A stretch of 64,000 nt of DNA from positions 10,001-74,000 of the forward strand of contig NW_027182960.1 in assembly GCF_041146395.1 (NCBI RefSeq), read 5' to 3'. Of the stretch, positions 12,510-23,432 are shown piece by piece (within the stretch, counting starts at the first letter, position 1; every line of letters starts with the position of its first letter). Under the pieces are notes generated by a model. That model saw only the letters and a list, made by a program, of their open reading frames with translations, was not told the DNA's origin and made no database searches. The position numbers and the translations under genes are program-made. The DNA is from Eulemur rufifrons. Taxonomy: Eukaryota > Chordata > Mammalia > Primates > Lemuridae.

Positions 12510-13075
12510 AATTGCTGCTAATTAGTGTTTAGAGGCTTGCAAAGCTGTCCCGAGTGTTGTTTTCTCTAGGTGACTGTAGCTATCCTATATAACACTCTGG
12601 AAGTCCTTTCAAACTGCAGTTTAGCATGCCAACAACACATCACCCCATAGTTTCTTTCTCTGCATAAATGTAAGCGTTTGTGTATATAACTCTTGTACGT
12701 CTTTCAAAATACAATTTAGCAGACCTAAAAATCACCCGCCAAGAGTTGCTTTCTCTAAGTGACTGTCAGCTTTCGAACTTCTTCCAATCTATAGTTTAGC
12801 ATGCCTGCACTACAGCACCCCGTATTTGCTTTCTCTGTGTTAATGTAAGCGTTCCTATGTATGTCTCTCGTACCTCTTCCAAAGTAGAGTTTAGTATGCT
12901 CAAAAACGGCCACCCCAACGTTGCTTTCTCTGAGTGAATGTAAGCGTTCCTGTATATGATTCGAACACTTCATTGAAAATAGAGTTTAGCAGGCCTACGA
13001 ACCACCCCCAGAGAGTTGCTTTCTCTAAATGACTGTAAGCTTTCCAGATATGACTCTCGAACATCCTCCAATCTA
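12510..13075 (-). repeat. Satellite block Y (inverted copy)
   Basis: Inverted copy of 9,540-10,105, directly followed by inverted block X. With block X it forms a collinear inverted repeat, 8,720-10,105 against 12,510-13,650, which is the core of the large palindrome. Confidence 0.85.
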
Positions 13076-13650
13076 TCGTTTAGTAGGCATACAAACATCA
13101 CTCCATAGTTGCTTTCTCTGCATGAATGTAAGCGTTCCTATAAATGATTCTCGTCCTTCTTCCAAACTAGAGTTTAGTATGCCTACAAACCACAACCCCG
13201 TCGTTGATTTCTCCGAGTGAATATACCCAGTCCCCCATATGACTCTCCCCCTTCTTCCAAAGTAGAGTTTTGCAGGCCTACAAATCATCCCCCGAAAGTT
13301 GGTTTCTATAAATGATGGTACACTTTCCTATATATTACTCTTTAACTTCTTGCAAAATAGAGATTTGCATGGCTACAAAAAAGCCACCCCATAATTGCTT
13401 TCTCTGCATGAATGTAAGCGTTCCCATATATCATTCTCCTACTTCTTCCAAACTAGAGTTCAGTATGCCTACAAACGACCACACCATCGTTGCTTTCTCT
13501 GAGTGAATGTAAGCCTTCCCATATATGACTCTCACTCTGAAACCAAAATAGAGTTTGGCACACCTACATTCCACACCCAGAGATTTGCTTTAAGTGACTC
13601 TAAGCTTTCTTATATGTGATTGTCAAACTTCGTCCAAACTAGAGTTTAGC
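13060..13650 (-). repeat. Satellite block X (first inverted copy)
   Basis: Inverted relative of 8,720-9,290 and direct relative of 14,905-15,490 at an offset of about 1,840-1,850 bp. It shares TCTCACTCTGAAACCAAAAT and CACACCCAGAGATTTGCTT. A small deletion removes TCTC just before AAGTGACTCTAAGC. Confidence 0.8.
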
Positions 13651-14904
13651 ATGCCTAGAAACCACCCCACAGTTGCTTTCTCTGCATGAATGTAAGCGTT
13701 CATATACATGACTCTCGTACTTCCTCCAAAATACAGTTTAGAATGCCTACAAACCACCACCCAAACGTTGCGTTCTCTGAATGAATGAAAGCATTCCCAT
13801 GTTTGACTCTCACAATTGATGCAAAGTAGAGTTTAGCAGGCCAAGAAAGGCTCTCCCGAGAGTTACTTTCTCTAGGTGACTGTAAGCTTTCCTAAATAAG
13901 ACTCTCCAACTTCTTCCAAACTACAGGTTAACATGCCCACAAAACATCACCCCATGGTTTTTTCTTTGCATGAATGTAAGCATTAGTATATATGACTCTG
14001 GTACTTCTTTCAAAATACAATTTAGCAGACCTAAAAATCACCCACCAAGAGTTGCTTTCTCTAAATGACTGTTCAGGTTTGGAACTTCTTCCAAACTATA
14101 GCATGCTTACAAAACACCACCACGTAGTTGCTTTCTCTGTGTGAATGTAAGCGTTCCCAAATATCATTCTCGTACTTCTTCCAAACTATTTAGTATGCCT
14201 ACAAAAACCACCCCAGTGTTGTTTCTCTGAGGGAATGTAAGCGGTCCCATGTTTGACTCTCACACTTCATCCAAATTAGAGTTTAGCATGTGTACAAAAA
14301 AATCTCCCGAGAGTTGCTTTCCCTGGGTGACGGTAATCTTTCCTGTATAAGGTTCTCCAACTTCTTCCAAACTACAGTTTAGCATGCCTACAAAACCTGA
14401 CGCCATAAGTGCTTTCTCTGTGTGAATGTAAGTGTTCCTATATAGGACTCTCGTACTTCTTCCAAACTACAGTTTAGTATGCCCTACAAACCACCACCCA
14501 AACGTTGTTTTCTCTGAGTGAATGTAAGCGTTCCCATATATGACTCTCACACTTCAACCAAAATAACTCTATTTCAACCAAAATAACTCTACATTCCACA
14601 CCCAGAGAGTTGCTTTCTCTACGTGACTGTAAACTTTCCTATATATGACTCTCAAACTTCGTCCAAACTAGAGTTTTGCAAGCCTACAAAACACCACCCC
14701 ATAGTTGCATTCGGTGCCGGAATGTAAGCGGTTCTACATGTGATTCTCTTGCTTCTTCTAGGAACCACAACCACAACGTTGCTTTCACTGAGTTCCCATA
14801 TATTATTCTAACACTTCATTGAAAATAGAGTTTAGCAGGCCTACGAAACACCCCCGAGGGTTGCTTTCTCTAAGTGACTGTAAGCTTCCCAGATATGGCT
14901 CTCG
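13651..14904 (-). repeat. Right-arm satellite monomers between the two inverted X blocks
   Basis: About 13 monomers of the 95-bp satellite in inverted orientation, still typed a, b and c. Some are shortened, as at 14,180-14,220 and 14,740-14,800. I found no closer partner for this stretch in the left arm. Nothing else is seen here apart from the 20-bp duplication at 14,553-14,591. Confidence 0.7.
14553..14591. repeat. 20-bp tandem duplication inside a monomer
   Basis: TTCAACCAAAATAACTCTAT at 14,553-14,572 is followed at once by a second copy, lacking the last base, to 14,591. A simple slippage-type duplication. Confidence 0.85.
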
Positions 14905-15490
14905 AACTTCCTCCAAACTATATTTTAGTAGGCATACAAACATCACTCCATAGTTGCTTTCTCTGCGTGAAGGTAAGCTTTCCTATATACGATTCTCGTA
15001 CTTCTTCCAAACTAGAGTTGACTATGCCTACAAATCACAATCCCATCGTTGATTTCTCTGAGTGAATGCACGCGGTCCCCAATATGACTCTCTCCCACTT
15101 CCAAACTGGAGTTTTGCAGGTGTACAAAACATCCCCCGAGAGTTGGTTTCTATGACTGTACCCTTTCCTATATATTACTCCTTAACTTCTTCCAAACTAG
15201 AGATTAGCATGGCTACAAAAACGCCACCCCATAATTGCTTTCTCTACGCGAATGTAAGCGTTCCCATATATCATTCTCCTACTTCTTCCAAACTAGAGTT
15301 TAGTATGCCTACAAACCACCACGCCGTCGTTGCTTTCTCTGAGGGAATGTAAGCCTTCCCATATATGACTCTCACTCTTAAACCAAAATAGAGTTTAGCA
15401 GGCCTACATTCCACACCCAGAGATTTGCTTTCTCTAAGTGACTCTAAGCTTTCTTATATGTGATTCTCAAACTTCGTCCAAACTAGAGTT
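14905..15490 (-). repeat. Satellite block X (second inverted copy)
   Basis: Same block as 13,060-13,650, again inverted relative to 8,720-9,290. It keeps the complete CTTTCTCTAAGTGACTCTAAG that the first inverted copy lacks. Several reading frames overlap it, but they only mirror the monomer period. Confidence 0.8.
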
Positions 15491-15689
15491 TAGCATGCCT
15501 ATAAAACACCACCCCATAGTTACTTTCAGTGCGTCAAAATGTATGTGCTCCTATATGTGATTCTCGTGCTTCTTCCAAACTGCAGTTTAGTAAGCCTACA
15601 AACAACCCCATCGTTGCTTTCTCTGAGTGAATGTAAGCGTTCTCATATATGACTCTCACACTTCAACCAAAACAGGGTTTTGCAGGCCT

Positions 15690-16817
15690 ACAAACCACCC
15701 GCCAAGACTTGCTTTTTCAAAGTGGCTGTTACCTTTCCTATATAGGACTCTGGAACTTCTCCCAAGCTAGACTTTAACATGTCTACCTGACACTACTCCG
15801 TAGTTGCTCTCGCTGTGTGAATGTAAGCGTTCCTATATATGAGTCTTGTACTTCTTCTTAACTAACATCTGGCATGCCAAAATAACACTCCCCCATAGTT
15901 GCTTTCTTTGAGTCAATGTAAACATTCCTATATATGTCTCTCGCACTTCTTCCAAACTAGAGTTGAATAAGTCTACAAACCAATCCCCGACAGCTGTTTT
16001 CTCTGAACGAATTTAAGCGTTCCTATATATGACTATGGCACTTCCTCCAAACTAGAGTTTAGAAAGCCTACACTCCACCCCTGTTCGTTGCTTTCTCTAA
16101 GTTACTGTATGCTTTCCTATACATGGCTCTCGAAATTTTCCAAACTAGAGTTAGCATGCCTACTATACACCTACACATAATTGCTTTGTCTGAGTGAATA
16201 TAAGCCTTCCTATATATGACTGTCGCACTTTTTCCAAATTAGAGTGTAGCCAGCCTGGAAAGCACCCCTTATAGTTGCTTTCATTGAGTGAATGTTAACA
16301 TTCCTATGTATGACTCTCGCAACTTTTCCAATCTAAGATTTTAGCAATGCTACAAATCCCCCGCCGAGAGTTCCTATACATAACTGTCCTCTTTTTCCAA
16401 GCTAGAGTTTAGGAAGCCTAGAATCCGTCCCCCCGTAGACGCTTTATGTGAACGTAAGCATTCTATATATGACTCTCGCCTTCCTCCAAACTAGAGCTTA
16501 GCAAGCCTACAAACCAACTCCCTATAATTGCTTTCTCTGAATGAATGATATCGTTCCTATATGACTCTCGAACTTCTTCCAAACCAGAGTTTAACAAGCC
16601 AAAAAAGCACCCCCCATAGATGCTTCCTCTAACTCAAAGCTAATATTCCTATATATGATTCAGGTTCTTCATCCAAACTAGAGTAAGGCAAGCCTACAAA
16701 TCACACATCAATAGTTGCTTTCTATAAGTAAATGTAAGCATCCCTATATATGACTATAGCAATTCTTCCAAACTGGAGTTTAGCAAGCCTACAGACCCCA
16801 GGACTCCACTCCATAGT
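15690..16817 (-). repeat. Diverged outer edge of the inverted satellite arm
   Basis: Monomers here are still ~90-95 bp but more mutated and of one kind (TGAGTGAATGTAAGC with CCTATATATGACT). The three-type cycle is lost, and gaps appear, as at 16,330-16,400. The last monomer ends in CCATAGT at 16,811-16,817, directly against a broken B-like island. Confidence 0.8.
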
Positions 16818-16940
16818 ACCCTGGGCATTGGCGCCTGCCTGTCATGCAGGACATAGGGGCGGACGCTCATCTCAGACACGGCATTGGTGGATTGTAGGCT
16901 TTTTTAAGTTTTTGAATTGAAGAACTCTGAGAATTGGAAT
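16818..16940 (+). repeat. Degenerate B-like island fragment at the satellite junction
   Basis: ACCCTGGGCATTGG, TCATGCAGGACATAGGGGCG, CATCTCAGACACGGCATTGG and ATTGTAGGCTT follow the order of the B island, but the first half of the island is missing. It is fused directly to the satellite at CCATAGT, with possible shared bases AGTACC. Confidence 0.75.
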
Positions 16941-17189
16941 TCGGTTTAGGGTAAGGTTAGGTGTTAGGGACTAGGATTAGATTTAGGGGTTAGGGTTTTA
17001 GGTTAGAATTAGGGTTAGGATTACTGTTAGGGTTAGAGATTAGGATTATGTTTAGTGATTGGGTTTAGGTTTAGGGTGGGAGGCAAGAGTAAGGGTCAGG
17101 GATTAGGGTTACTGTTAGGAGTTAGATTCAGGGCTTACGAAGGGTTTGGTTTAGTGATAGGGTTAGGGCTTACGTTTAACGGTGTGTGT

Positions 17190-17327
17190 TAGGGCACGGG
17201 CCCCATCTAATGTACGGGGCACTGTGGGTGTGGAGCAAGGCTGCGTCCCCACTTCATCTTACCCTTGGTGTTGGGCTTCAACTGTCACGCAGGACAAAGG
17301 CAGAGGCTCATGAAACGCATGGCTAGG
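17190..17327 (+). repeat. Degenerate A/B-type island
   Basis: Begins GGGCACGGGCCCCATCTAAT and later has CACGCAGGACAAAGGCAGAG and ACGCATGGCTAG, the same landmarks as the A and B islands. The middle is poorly conserved and the end is cut short. It is the most diverged island in the window. Confidence 0.65.
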
Positions 17328-17919
17328 ATTAAGGTTTAAGGTTAGGGTCAAGGTTGAGGGTTAGGGTGAGGGTTAACAGTTAGAGTTAGGGTAAGGGGGT
17401 TAGGGATAGGGTTAGGGTTAAGGGTTAGGTTTATGGTTCAGGTTTAAGGTTAGCGTTAGAGGGTAGGGTTAGTGTAACTGTAGGTCAGTGTTGCGGTTAG
17501 ATCTCTAGGCATTAGGGTAAAGGTCAGGGTTAGGGTTAAGAGTTAGGGTTAAGTTTAATGGTTAAGGATTGGGATTAGGGTTGAGGGTTAGGGTTAAGAT
17601 TATGGGTAATGACTCAGGATCAAAGGTTAGGGTTATTTTTAGGCGTAGGGTTAGCGTAAGGGGTTAGGGTTAATGTTAGTGTTGTTGGTAGGGTTAAGGT
17701 TAGGGTTGGCGTTTCAGAATTAGGGATTAGGTGTTATGGTTATGGCTAGGAGTTAGCGTTAGATTTACGGTATAGGTCTTGTTCTCAGGGTGTCATGCAT
17801 TTACGTTAAGATAAGGGGTTAAAGTTAGGGTTACGGTGAGCTTTACCTGTTAAGGTGAGCAGTAGGATCAGGGTTAGGTGTTATGTTCTGGGTTAGGGTT
17901 ATGGGTGAGGGGTAGGGTT

Positions 17920-18120
17920 TATGCTTAGGGCACGGGCCCTGTATGCACTAGGAGGCGAAGTTAGGGGTCTGTGATGGTCGCTGGGAACCCACTCTATCGC
18001 ACGCAGTGTATGGGCCTCTGGGTTTCATGCAGGACACTGTGGCAGAGCCGGCTTTCATGCATGGCTTAGTAGGATTGTAGGCTTTCAAAACTCTGAGAAA
18101 GCAAGAAGTCTGAGAATTAG
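17920..18120 (+). repeat. Island A, subtype Ac
   Basis: Complement of the Ac island of the 3.43-kb HOR: GTATGCACTAGGAGGCGAAG, CTGTGATGGTCGCTGGGAAC and GCATGGCTTAGTAGGATTG. It lies 528 bp before an Ab island, the same spacing as Ac-Ab in the HOR. Confidence 0.88.
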
Positions 18121-18447
18121 ATTTCGGGTTAGGATTACGGCACGGTTTAGGGATGAAGATTAGTGGTTAGGGTGAGGGCTTAGGGTTAGGGGTTAGGGTT
18201 AGGGTTAGGGTTGCTGGTAGGGTGAAGGTTAGGTTTGACGTTTTAGAATTAGGGATGAGGTGTTACGGTTATGACTATGGTTTAGGATTAGAATTACGGG
18301 ATAGGGCTTCTTCTCAAGGTGTTATGCATTCACGTTAAGTTAAGGGGCTAAGTTAGGGTTACGGGGAGGTTTATTTTTTAAGGTGAGCAATAGGATCAGG
18401 GTTAGGTGTTATGTTCAGGGTGAGGGTTATCTGTTAGGGGTAGTGTT

Positions 18448-18652
18448 TATACTTAGCGTACGGGCCCTGTCTGCACTGGGTGGGGGGCTGGGGTTAGGGG
18501 GATGGGATTGTCCCCGGGAACACACTCTATCGTACGCTGGGTATGGGCTCCTGGGTTTCATGCAGGACACAGTGGCAGAGCCCCCTTTTACTCATGGCAT
18601 GGGAGGATTGTAGGCTTTCTAAACTCTGAGAAAGCAAGAACTCTGAGAATTA
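18448..18652 (+). repeat. Island A, subtype Ab
   Basis: Matches Ab through TTAGCGTACGGGCCCTGTCT, GGGGCTGGGGTTAGGGGGAT and TTTTACTCATGGCATGGGAG. Two overlapping frames stay open across it (18,383-18,613 and 18,502-18,696). Both end in hexamer-coded residues and neither has a recognisable domain. Confidence 0.88.
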
Positions 18653-20260
18653 GATTTAGGGGTAGGATTCTGGTAATGTTTAGGGATGAAGATTAGTGTC
18701 AGGGTGGGGTCTTGGGTTAGGGGTTGGGGTTAAAGGTTAGTGTTAGGTTTAACAGTTACAGTTAGGTTTACGGTTAAGTCTCAGGGTTCGGGTTAAGGTT
18801 TGGGTTTAGCGTTTGGCACAGGGGTAGGCTTCAGTGTTAGCTTCATGGTTAAAGATTAGGAGTAGGGTTAGTGCGAGGGTTAAGGGTAAGGGTCAAGATT
18901 AAGGGTTCAGGTTGGGGTTAGGCTTAGGTTTAGGGTTAGGGGTCAAGGGTCAGGTTTAGGGTTAAGTGTTGGGCTTAGGGTTGGGGTTTAGTGTTAAGTT
19001 TATCGTTAAGGATTAGGGTTAGGGTCAGGGTTAAATGCTTGGGTGCGGGTAATGGTTAGGGTCAGGGTTAAGGTTTATGGATAGGGTTAGTGTTAAGGGT
19101 TTACGGGTAGGTTTAGGGTTCAGGGTTAGAGTTAGCATTAGGGCTTAAGGTTAGGATTAGGTGGTAGGTTAGATTTTAGGGTTAGATCTAGGCGTTAGAG
19201 TAAGGGTTAAGAGATAGGGTTAGGTTTAATGCTTAGGATTAGGGTTAGGGTTTGGGGTTAAAGTAAGTGTTAGGGGTTAGGTTTAAGGATCCAAGGTTAG
19301 GGTTATTTTTAGCTGTAGTGTTAGGGTTAGGGATAAGGGATAAGGTTGGCGTGAGGGTTTTCCTTACTGTTAGGGTTAAGGGTCAGGCTTAGATTAAAGG
19401 TTAAGGTTAGGGACAGCGTTAAGTGTTAGGGTGAGGGTTAACGGTTACGGTAAAGGTTAAGCGTTAGTGTTAGGGATTAGCGATTAGGGTTTTTGGTAAG
19501 TGTTAGGGTTAGGAGTTAGTGTTTTATGAAGGGGTATGGTTAGAATTAGGATTGGGGTTAGTGTTAGGGTTTGGTTTAGGAGTTAGGTTTAGGGTAAAAG
19601 GATAGGATTAGCGTTAAGGGTTGGGCTCAGGTTTAGGGTTAAAGTTTAGTGTTAGGGTTAATGTTTAGTGTTATGGTCCAGTTTAAGTGTTAGGGTGAGG
19701 GTTAACGGTTAGGATTAGGCTTAGAGGTTGGGGATATAGTGAGGGTTCAGTGTTAGGGTTAGGTTTAGGGTTCAGGGTTAAGGTTAGCTGTAGGGGTTAT
19801 GGTTAGGGTTAGGTGTTAGGTTAGTGTCAGGGTTAGGTCTAGTCGTGAGGGTAAGGTTTAGGGTTAGCTTTAACAGCTAGGGTTAGGTTGAATGGATAGG
19901 ATTAGGATTAGGGTTAAGGGTTAGGGTAAGGCTTAGGGGTTAGGGTGAAGGGTTAAGGGTTTTTGTTAGGCATAGCGTTGGGGTTAGAAGTAAGGGTTAC
20001 TGTCAGTGTTAGGGTTGTAGGCAGGGTTACGGTTAGAGTTAGCGGTTTAGAATTAGGGTTAGGGATTAGGTGTTACAGTGACGATTAGGAGATAGGGTTA
20101 GAATTATGGGATAGGGGTTGTTCTCAGGGAATGGGTTATGCACTAACGTTAGGATAAGAGGTTAAAGTTAGGCTCACGGTGAGGTTTACGTGTTAAGGGG
20201 AGAAATAGGAACAGGGTTAGGTGTTATGTTCACGGTGAGGGATATCTGTTACAGGTATTG
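18653..20260 (+). repeat. Telomere-like spacer, inverted partner of the left 1.86-kb unit
   Basis: The complement contains the same ordered odd words as the spacer at 921-2,577. Examples on this strand are AAATGCTTGGGTGCGGGTAA near 19,033, GGTTTACGGGTAGGTTTAG near 19,098 and AAGGATCCAAGGTTAGGGTT near 19,286. Spacer length is ~1,608 bp against ~1,657 bp on the left. The same interval in the 3.43-kb HOR is only ~1,170 bp and I do not see the GTGCGGGTAA word there. Confidence 0.85.
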
Positions 20261-20470
20261 TTTATGCTTAGCGCACGGGCCCTGTCTGCCTTAGGCGGGG
20301 GTGGGGGGAGGTTAGGGGACTGGGATTGTCACCAGGATCCCACTGTATCGTACTCTGGGTATGGGCCCGTGGGTTTGATGCAGGACACAGTGGTAGAGCC
20401 TCCTTTCACGCATGGCATGGGAGGATTGCAGGCTTTCTAAACTCTAAGAAAGCAAGAAGTCTGAGAATTA
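20261..20470 (+). repeat. Island A, subtype Aa
   Basis: Shares with the left-array islands TATGGGCCCGTGGGTTTGAT, GGATTGCAGGCTTTCTAAAC and CTAAGAAAGCAAGAAGTCTG. It is the only clear Aa island in TTAGGG orientation in this window and sits next to the spacer homologous to the left array. Confidence 0.88.
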
Positions 20471-21010
20471 GATTTAGGGTTAGGATTCTGGTTAGGGTTA
20501 AGGATGAAGTTTAGTGTTAGGGTGAGGGCTTAGGGTTAGGGATTAGGGTTAGGGTTAAAGGTTACTCTTAGGTTTAACGGTTACAGTTCGGTTTAGGGTT
20601 GAGGTTTACGGTTAGGGTTAAGATGAGGGGTTAGGGTTTGGTATAGGGTTAGGGTTAGGTACAGGGTTAGGGTTAAGTGTTAGGTTTACGGTTGAAGATT
20701 AGGATTAGGGTTAGGATTAAAGGTTAGCGTGAGAGTTAACGGTTAGGGTTAAGGTTAAGAGTTAGGGTTAGGGTTTAGGTTTAGGGTTAAGGGTTAGGGT
20801 TAGCTTTAGGGTTCGAGTTATGTGTTAGGGTTTGTGTTAGAGGTTAGGGTTAGGTTTACTGTCCACGGTTAGGGTTACGTTTAGGGGTTAGCATTAGGGT
20901 TAAGGATTAGGTTTAGGGTAAGGGTTTAGAGTTAGTGTTGGGCTTTAGGCTCGGGGCTTATGTTCAGGGTCAGGGGTTAGGGTTGGTGGTAGGGCTTAGA
21001 TTTATCGGTC

Positions 21011-21202
21011 AGTTTAAGGGCACAGGACCTGGTTAATCTACGGTGAGAGGGGTGCGGTCGGAGTCATCACGAAAGCACAACATCATTCCCTGGGCCCTGG
21101 GACAAGATCTACATGCAGGACTCAGGCGGAGCCTCATCTCACACATGGCATGGCTGTATTGTAGGCTTGCTTCACTCGGGAATGGAAGTAGTGTGAGAAT
21201 TA
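21011..21202 (+). repeat. Island B
   Basis: B landmarks: GGGCACAGGACCTGGTTAAT, GGTGAGAGGGGTGCGGTCGG, GCCCTGGGACAAGATCTACA, TGCAGGACTCAGGCGGAGCC and GGCATGGCTGTATTGTAGGC. It most resembles the B island of the 3.43-kb HOR, sharing the GTCATCACGAAAGCACAACA region in complement. Confidence 0.9.
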
Positions 21203-22011
21203 GGGTTAGGGTTGGGGTTAGGGGTTTCGAGTTAGGGGTTAGGCTTGGAGTCAGGGTTAGGTGCTAGGGATTAGTGGTTAGGGTTAGAGTTAGTGTTATG
21301 GGTTAGGTGTTAACTCTGGTTTAGGGGGCCAGGGTAAGGTTTAGGTTTGGAGTTAGCGTTAGGGTTAGGCGTTAGGGTTAAGGGATAGGGTTAGGGTTAA
21401 GGGTTAGGCTTAGGGTAAGGGTTCAGGTTTAGGGTTAGGGTCACGGTTAAGGGTTAGGGTGAGGGTTAACAGTTAGGGATAGGGTTAGGGGGTTAGGGAT
21501 AGGATTAGGGTTAAGGGTTAGGTTTATGGTTCAGGTTTAAGGTTAACATTAGGGGGTTAGGGTTAGTGTTAACTGTAAGTCAGTGTTAGGGTTAGATCTC
21601 TAGGCATTAAGGTAAAGGTTAGGTTTAAGGTTAAGTGTTAGGGTTATGTTTAATGGTTAGGCTTGGGATTAGGGTTAAGTGTTAGGGTTAAGGTTAGGGG
21701 TTATGACTAAGGATCAACGGTTAGGGTTATTTTTATGCGTAGGGTTAGGGTAAGGTGTTAGGGTTAGTGTTAGTGTTGTTGGTAGGGTTAAGGTTAGGGT
21801 TGGCGTTTCAGAATTCGGGATCAGGTGTTATGGTTATGGCTAGGAGTTAGCGTTAGAATTACAGTATAGTGCTTTTTCTCAGGGTGTCATGCATTAACGT
21901 TAAGATAAGGTGTTAAAGTTAGGGTTATGGTGAGCTTTACCTCTTAAGGTGAGCAGTATGATCAGGGTTAGGTGTTATGTTCTGGGTTAGTCTTATGGGT
22001 GAGGGGTAGGG

Positions 22012-22212
22012 TTTATGCTCTGGGCACGGGCCCTGTATGCACTAGGAGGCAAAGATAGGGGTCTGTGATGGTCGCTGGTAACCTACTCTATCGTATGCAG
22101 TGTATGGGCCTCTGGTTTCCTGCAGGACACTGTCGCAGAGCGGGCTTTCATGCATGGCTTAGTAGGATTGTAGGCTTTCAAAACTCTGAGAAAGCAAGAA
22201 GTCTGAGAATTA
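22012..22212 (+). repeat. Island A, subtype Ac
   Basis: Second Ac copy in this region (GTATGCACTAGGAGGCAAAG, CTGTGATGGTCGCTGGTAAC). Its distance from the preceding B island (~1,000 bp) and to the following Ab (525 bp) matches the inverted 3.43-kb HOR. Confidence 0.88.
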
Positions 22213-22536
22213 GATTTCGGGTTAGGATTACGGCACGGTTTAGGGATGAAGATTAGTGTTAGGGTGAGGGCTTAGGGTTAAGGGTTAGGGTTAGGGTTCG
22301 GGTTGATGGTAGGTTGAAGTTTAGGGTTGGCACTTTAGAATATGGATGAGGTGTTATGGTTATGGCTAGGGGTTAGGTTTAGAATTATGGGATAGGGCTT
22401 CTTCTTTGGGTGCTATGCATTAACGTTAACATAAGGGGATAAATTAGTGTTATGGTTAGGTTTATGTTTTAAGGTGAGCAACAGGATCAGGGTTAGGTTT
22501 TATGTTTGGAGTTAGGGTTATCTGTTAGGGATAGTG

Positions 22537-22740
22537 TTTTTGCTTAGCGCACGGGCCCTGTCTTCACCAGGAGGGGGGGGGTTAGGGACTAGGATTGCCA
22601 CTGGGAACCCGCTCTATCATGCACTAGTTATGGGCCCCCGGGTTTCTTGCAGGACACAGTGGCAGAGCCTCCTTTTACTCATGACATGGGAGAATTGTAG
22701 GCTTTCTAAACTCTGAGAAAGCAAGAAGTCTGAGAATTAG
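22537..22740 (+). repeat. Island A, subtype Ab
   Basis: TGCTTAGCGCACGGGCCCTG, TTATGGGCCCCCGGGTTTCT and TTTTACTCATGACATGGGAG identify Ab. A B island follows at 23,243 with no Aa between, so this unit has lost its Aa and spacer relative to the HOR. Confidence 0.85.
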
Positions 22741-23242
22741 ATTTAGGGGTAGGTTTATGGTAATGTTAAGGGATGAAGGTTAGTGTTAGGGTGCGTTCTT
22801 AAGGTCAGTGGTTAGGGTTAAAGGTTAGTGTTAGGTTTAACCATTACAGTCAGGTTTATGGTTATGTTTTAGGGTTAGGGTTAAGGTTAAGGTTTAGCGT
22901 TTGGTACAGTGTTAGGCTTAAGTTTTAGCTTTAGGGTTAAAGATTAGGATTAGGGTTAGGGTTAAGGGCTAGTGTGAGGGTTAATGATAAGGATCAAGAC
23001 TAAGGGCTAGGGTTTTTGTTAGTGTTAGGAATAAGTCTTCGTGTAGGCTTTAGGGTTAGCGTTAAGTGTTATGGTTAGGGATAGGTTTAGGGTTCATGGT
23101 TAGTGTTATGTTTATGGGTTAGTGTTAGGGTTAGGGATTAGGTTTAGGGTAAGGTTTTAGAGTTCGTGTTCAGCGTTACGGTCGGAGCTTATGTTTACGG
23201 TTAGGGGTTAGTGTTAGTGTTAGGGCTGAGATTTAGCTTTTA

Positions 23243-23432
23243 GTTTAAGGGCACAGGACCTGTTTTATTTACGGTGAGAAGGGTGCTGTCGGAGTCTCCA
23301 CGAAAGCACAAAATCGTTCCCTGATCCTTGGGAAAGGACCTACATGCAGGACTCAGGTGGAGCCTCATCTCACGCATAGTATAGCTGTATTGTAGGCTTG
23401 CTTCACTCTGAGAATGGAAGTAGTGTGAGAAT
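23243..23432 (+). repeat. Island B
   Basis: GGGCACAGGACCTGTTTTAT, CTCCACGAAAGCACAAAATC, TGCAGGACTCAGGTGGAGCC and GTATAGCTGTATTGTAGGCT. Flanked on both sides by degenerate TTAGGG only. Confidence 0.88.

Larger units (their letters stand above)
7241..16817. repeat. ~95-bp tandem satellite block, about 100 monomers, inverted in the middle
   Basis: The anchor word GAGTCATA recurs at 7,251, 7,345, 7,439, 7,535, 7,629 and 7,725, giving a monomer of 94-96 bp. The monomer contains, in order, GGAAGAAGT, GAGAGTCATATAT, GAACGCTTACATTCAC, AGAGAAAGCAAC, GGGGTGGTG, TTTGTAGGCATGCTAAACT and AGTTT. It has no telomeric hexamers and no clear similarity to the A/B islands. Orientation is direct to 12,020 and inverted afterwards. 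Short frames on both strands recur with the monomers and are not genes. I do not recognise the satellite family. Confidence 0.95.
12021..16817 (-). repeat. Inverted arm of the 95-bp satellite
   Basis: From 12,021 the + strand reads the complement of the monomer (GTTGCTTTCTCTGAGTGAAT, TGTAAGCGTTCCCATATATG, ACTCTC, CTTCTTCCAAACT). The switch is abrupt: TACTAAACTGTATTTTGGAA ends at 12,020 and CTCGTATGTATGACTCTCAC begins at 12,021. The three types a, c and b are still recognisable as CTGAGTG, CTGCATG/CTGCGTG and CTAAGTG until about 15,690. Confidence 0.92.

Noticed and set aside
7364..15352. Many 60-96-codon frames on both strands of the 95-bp satellite
   Set aside because: They recur with the monomer period and on both strands at once. 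The monomer simply has few stops in some frames.
7241..16817. CRISPR-like array
   Set aside because: There are no distinct spacers. Whole ~95-bp units are alike, which is a satellite pattern.
7241..16817. CENP-B box (TTCG....A..CGGG) that would suggest a centromeric satellite
   Set aside because: TTCGAGAG occurs in many monomers, but the required A and CGGG do not follow at the right distance.
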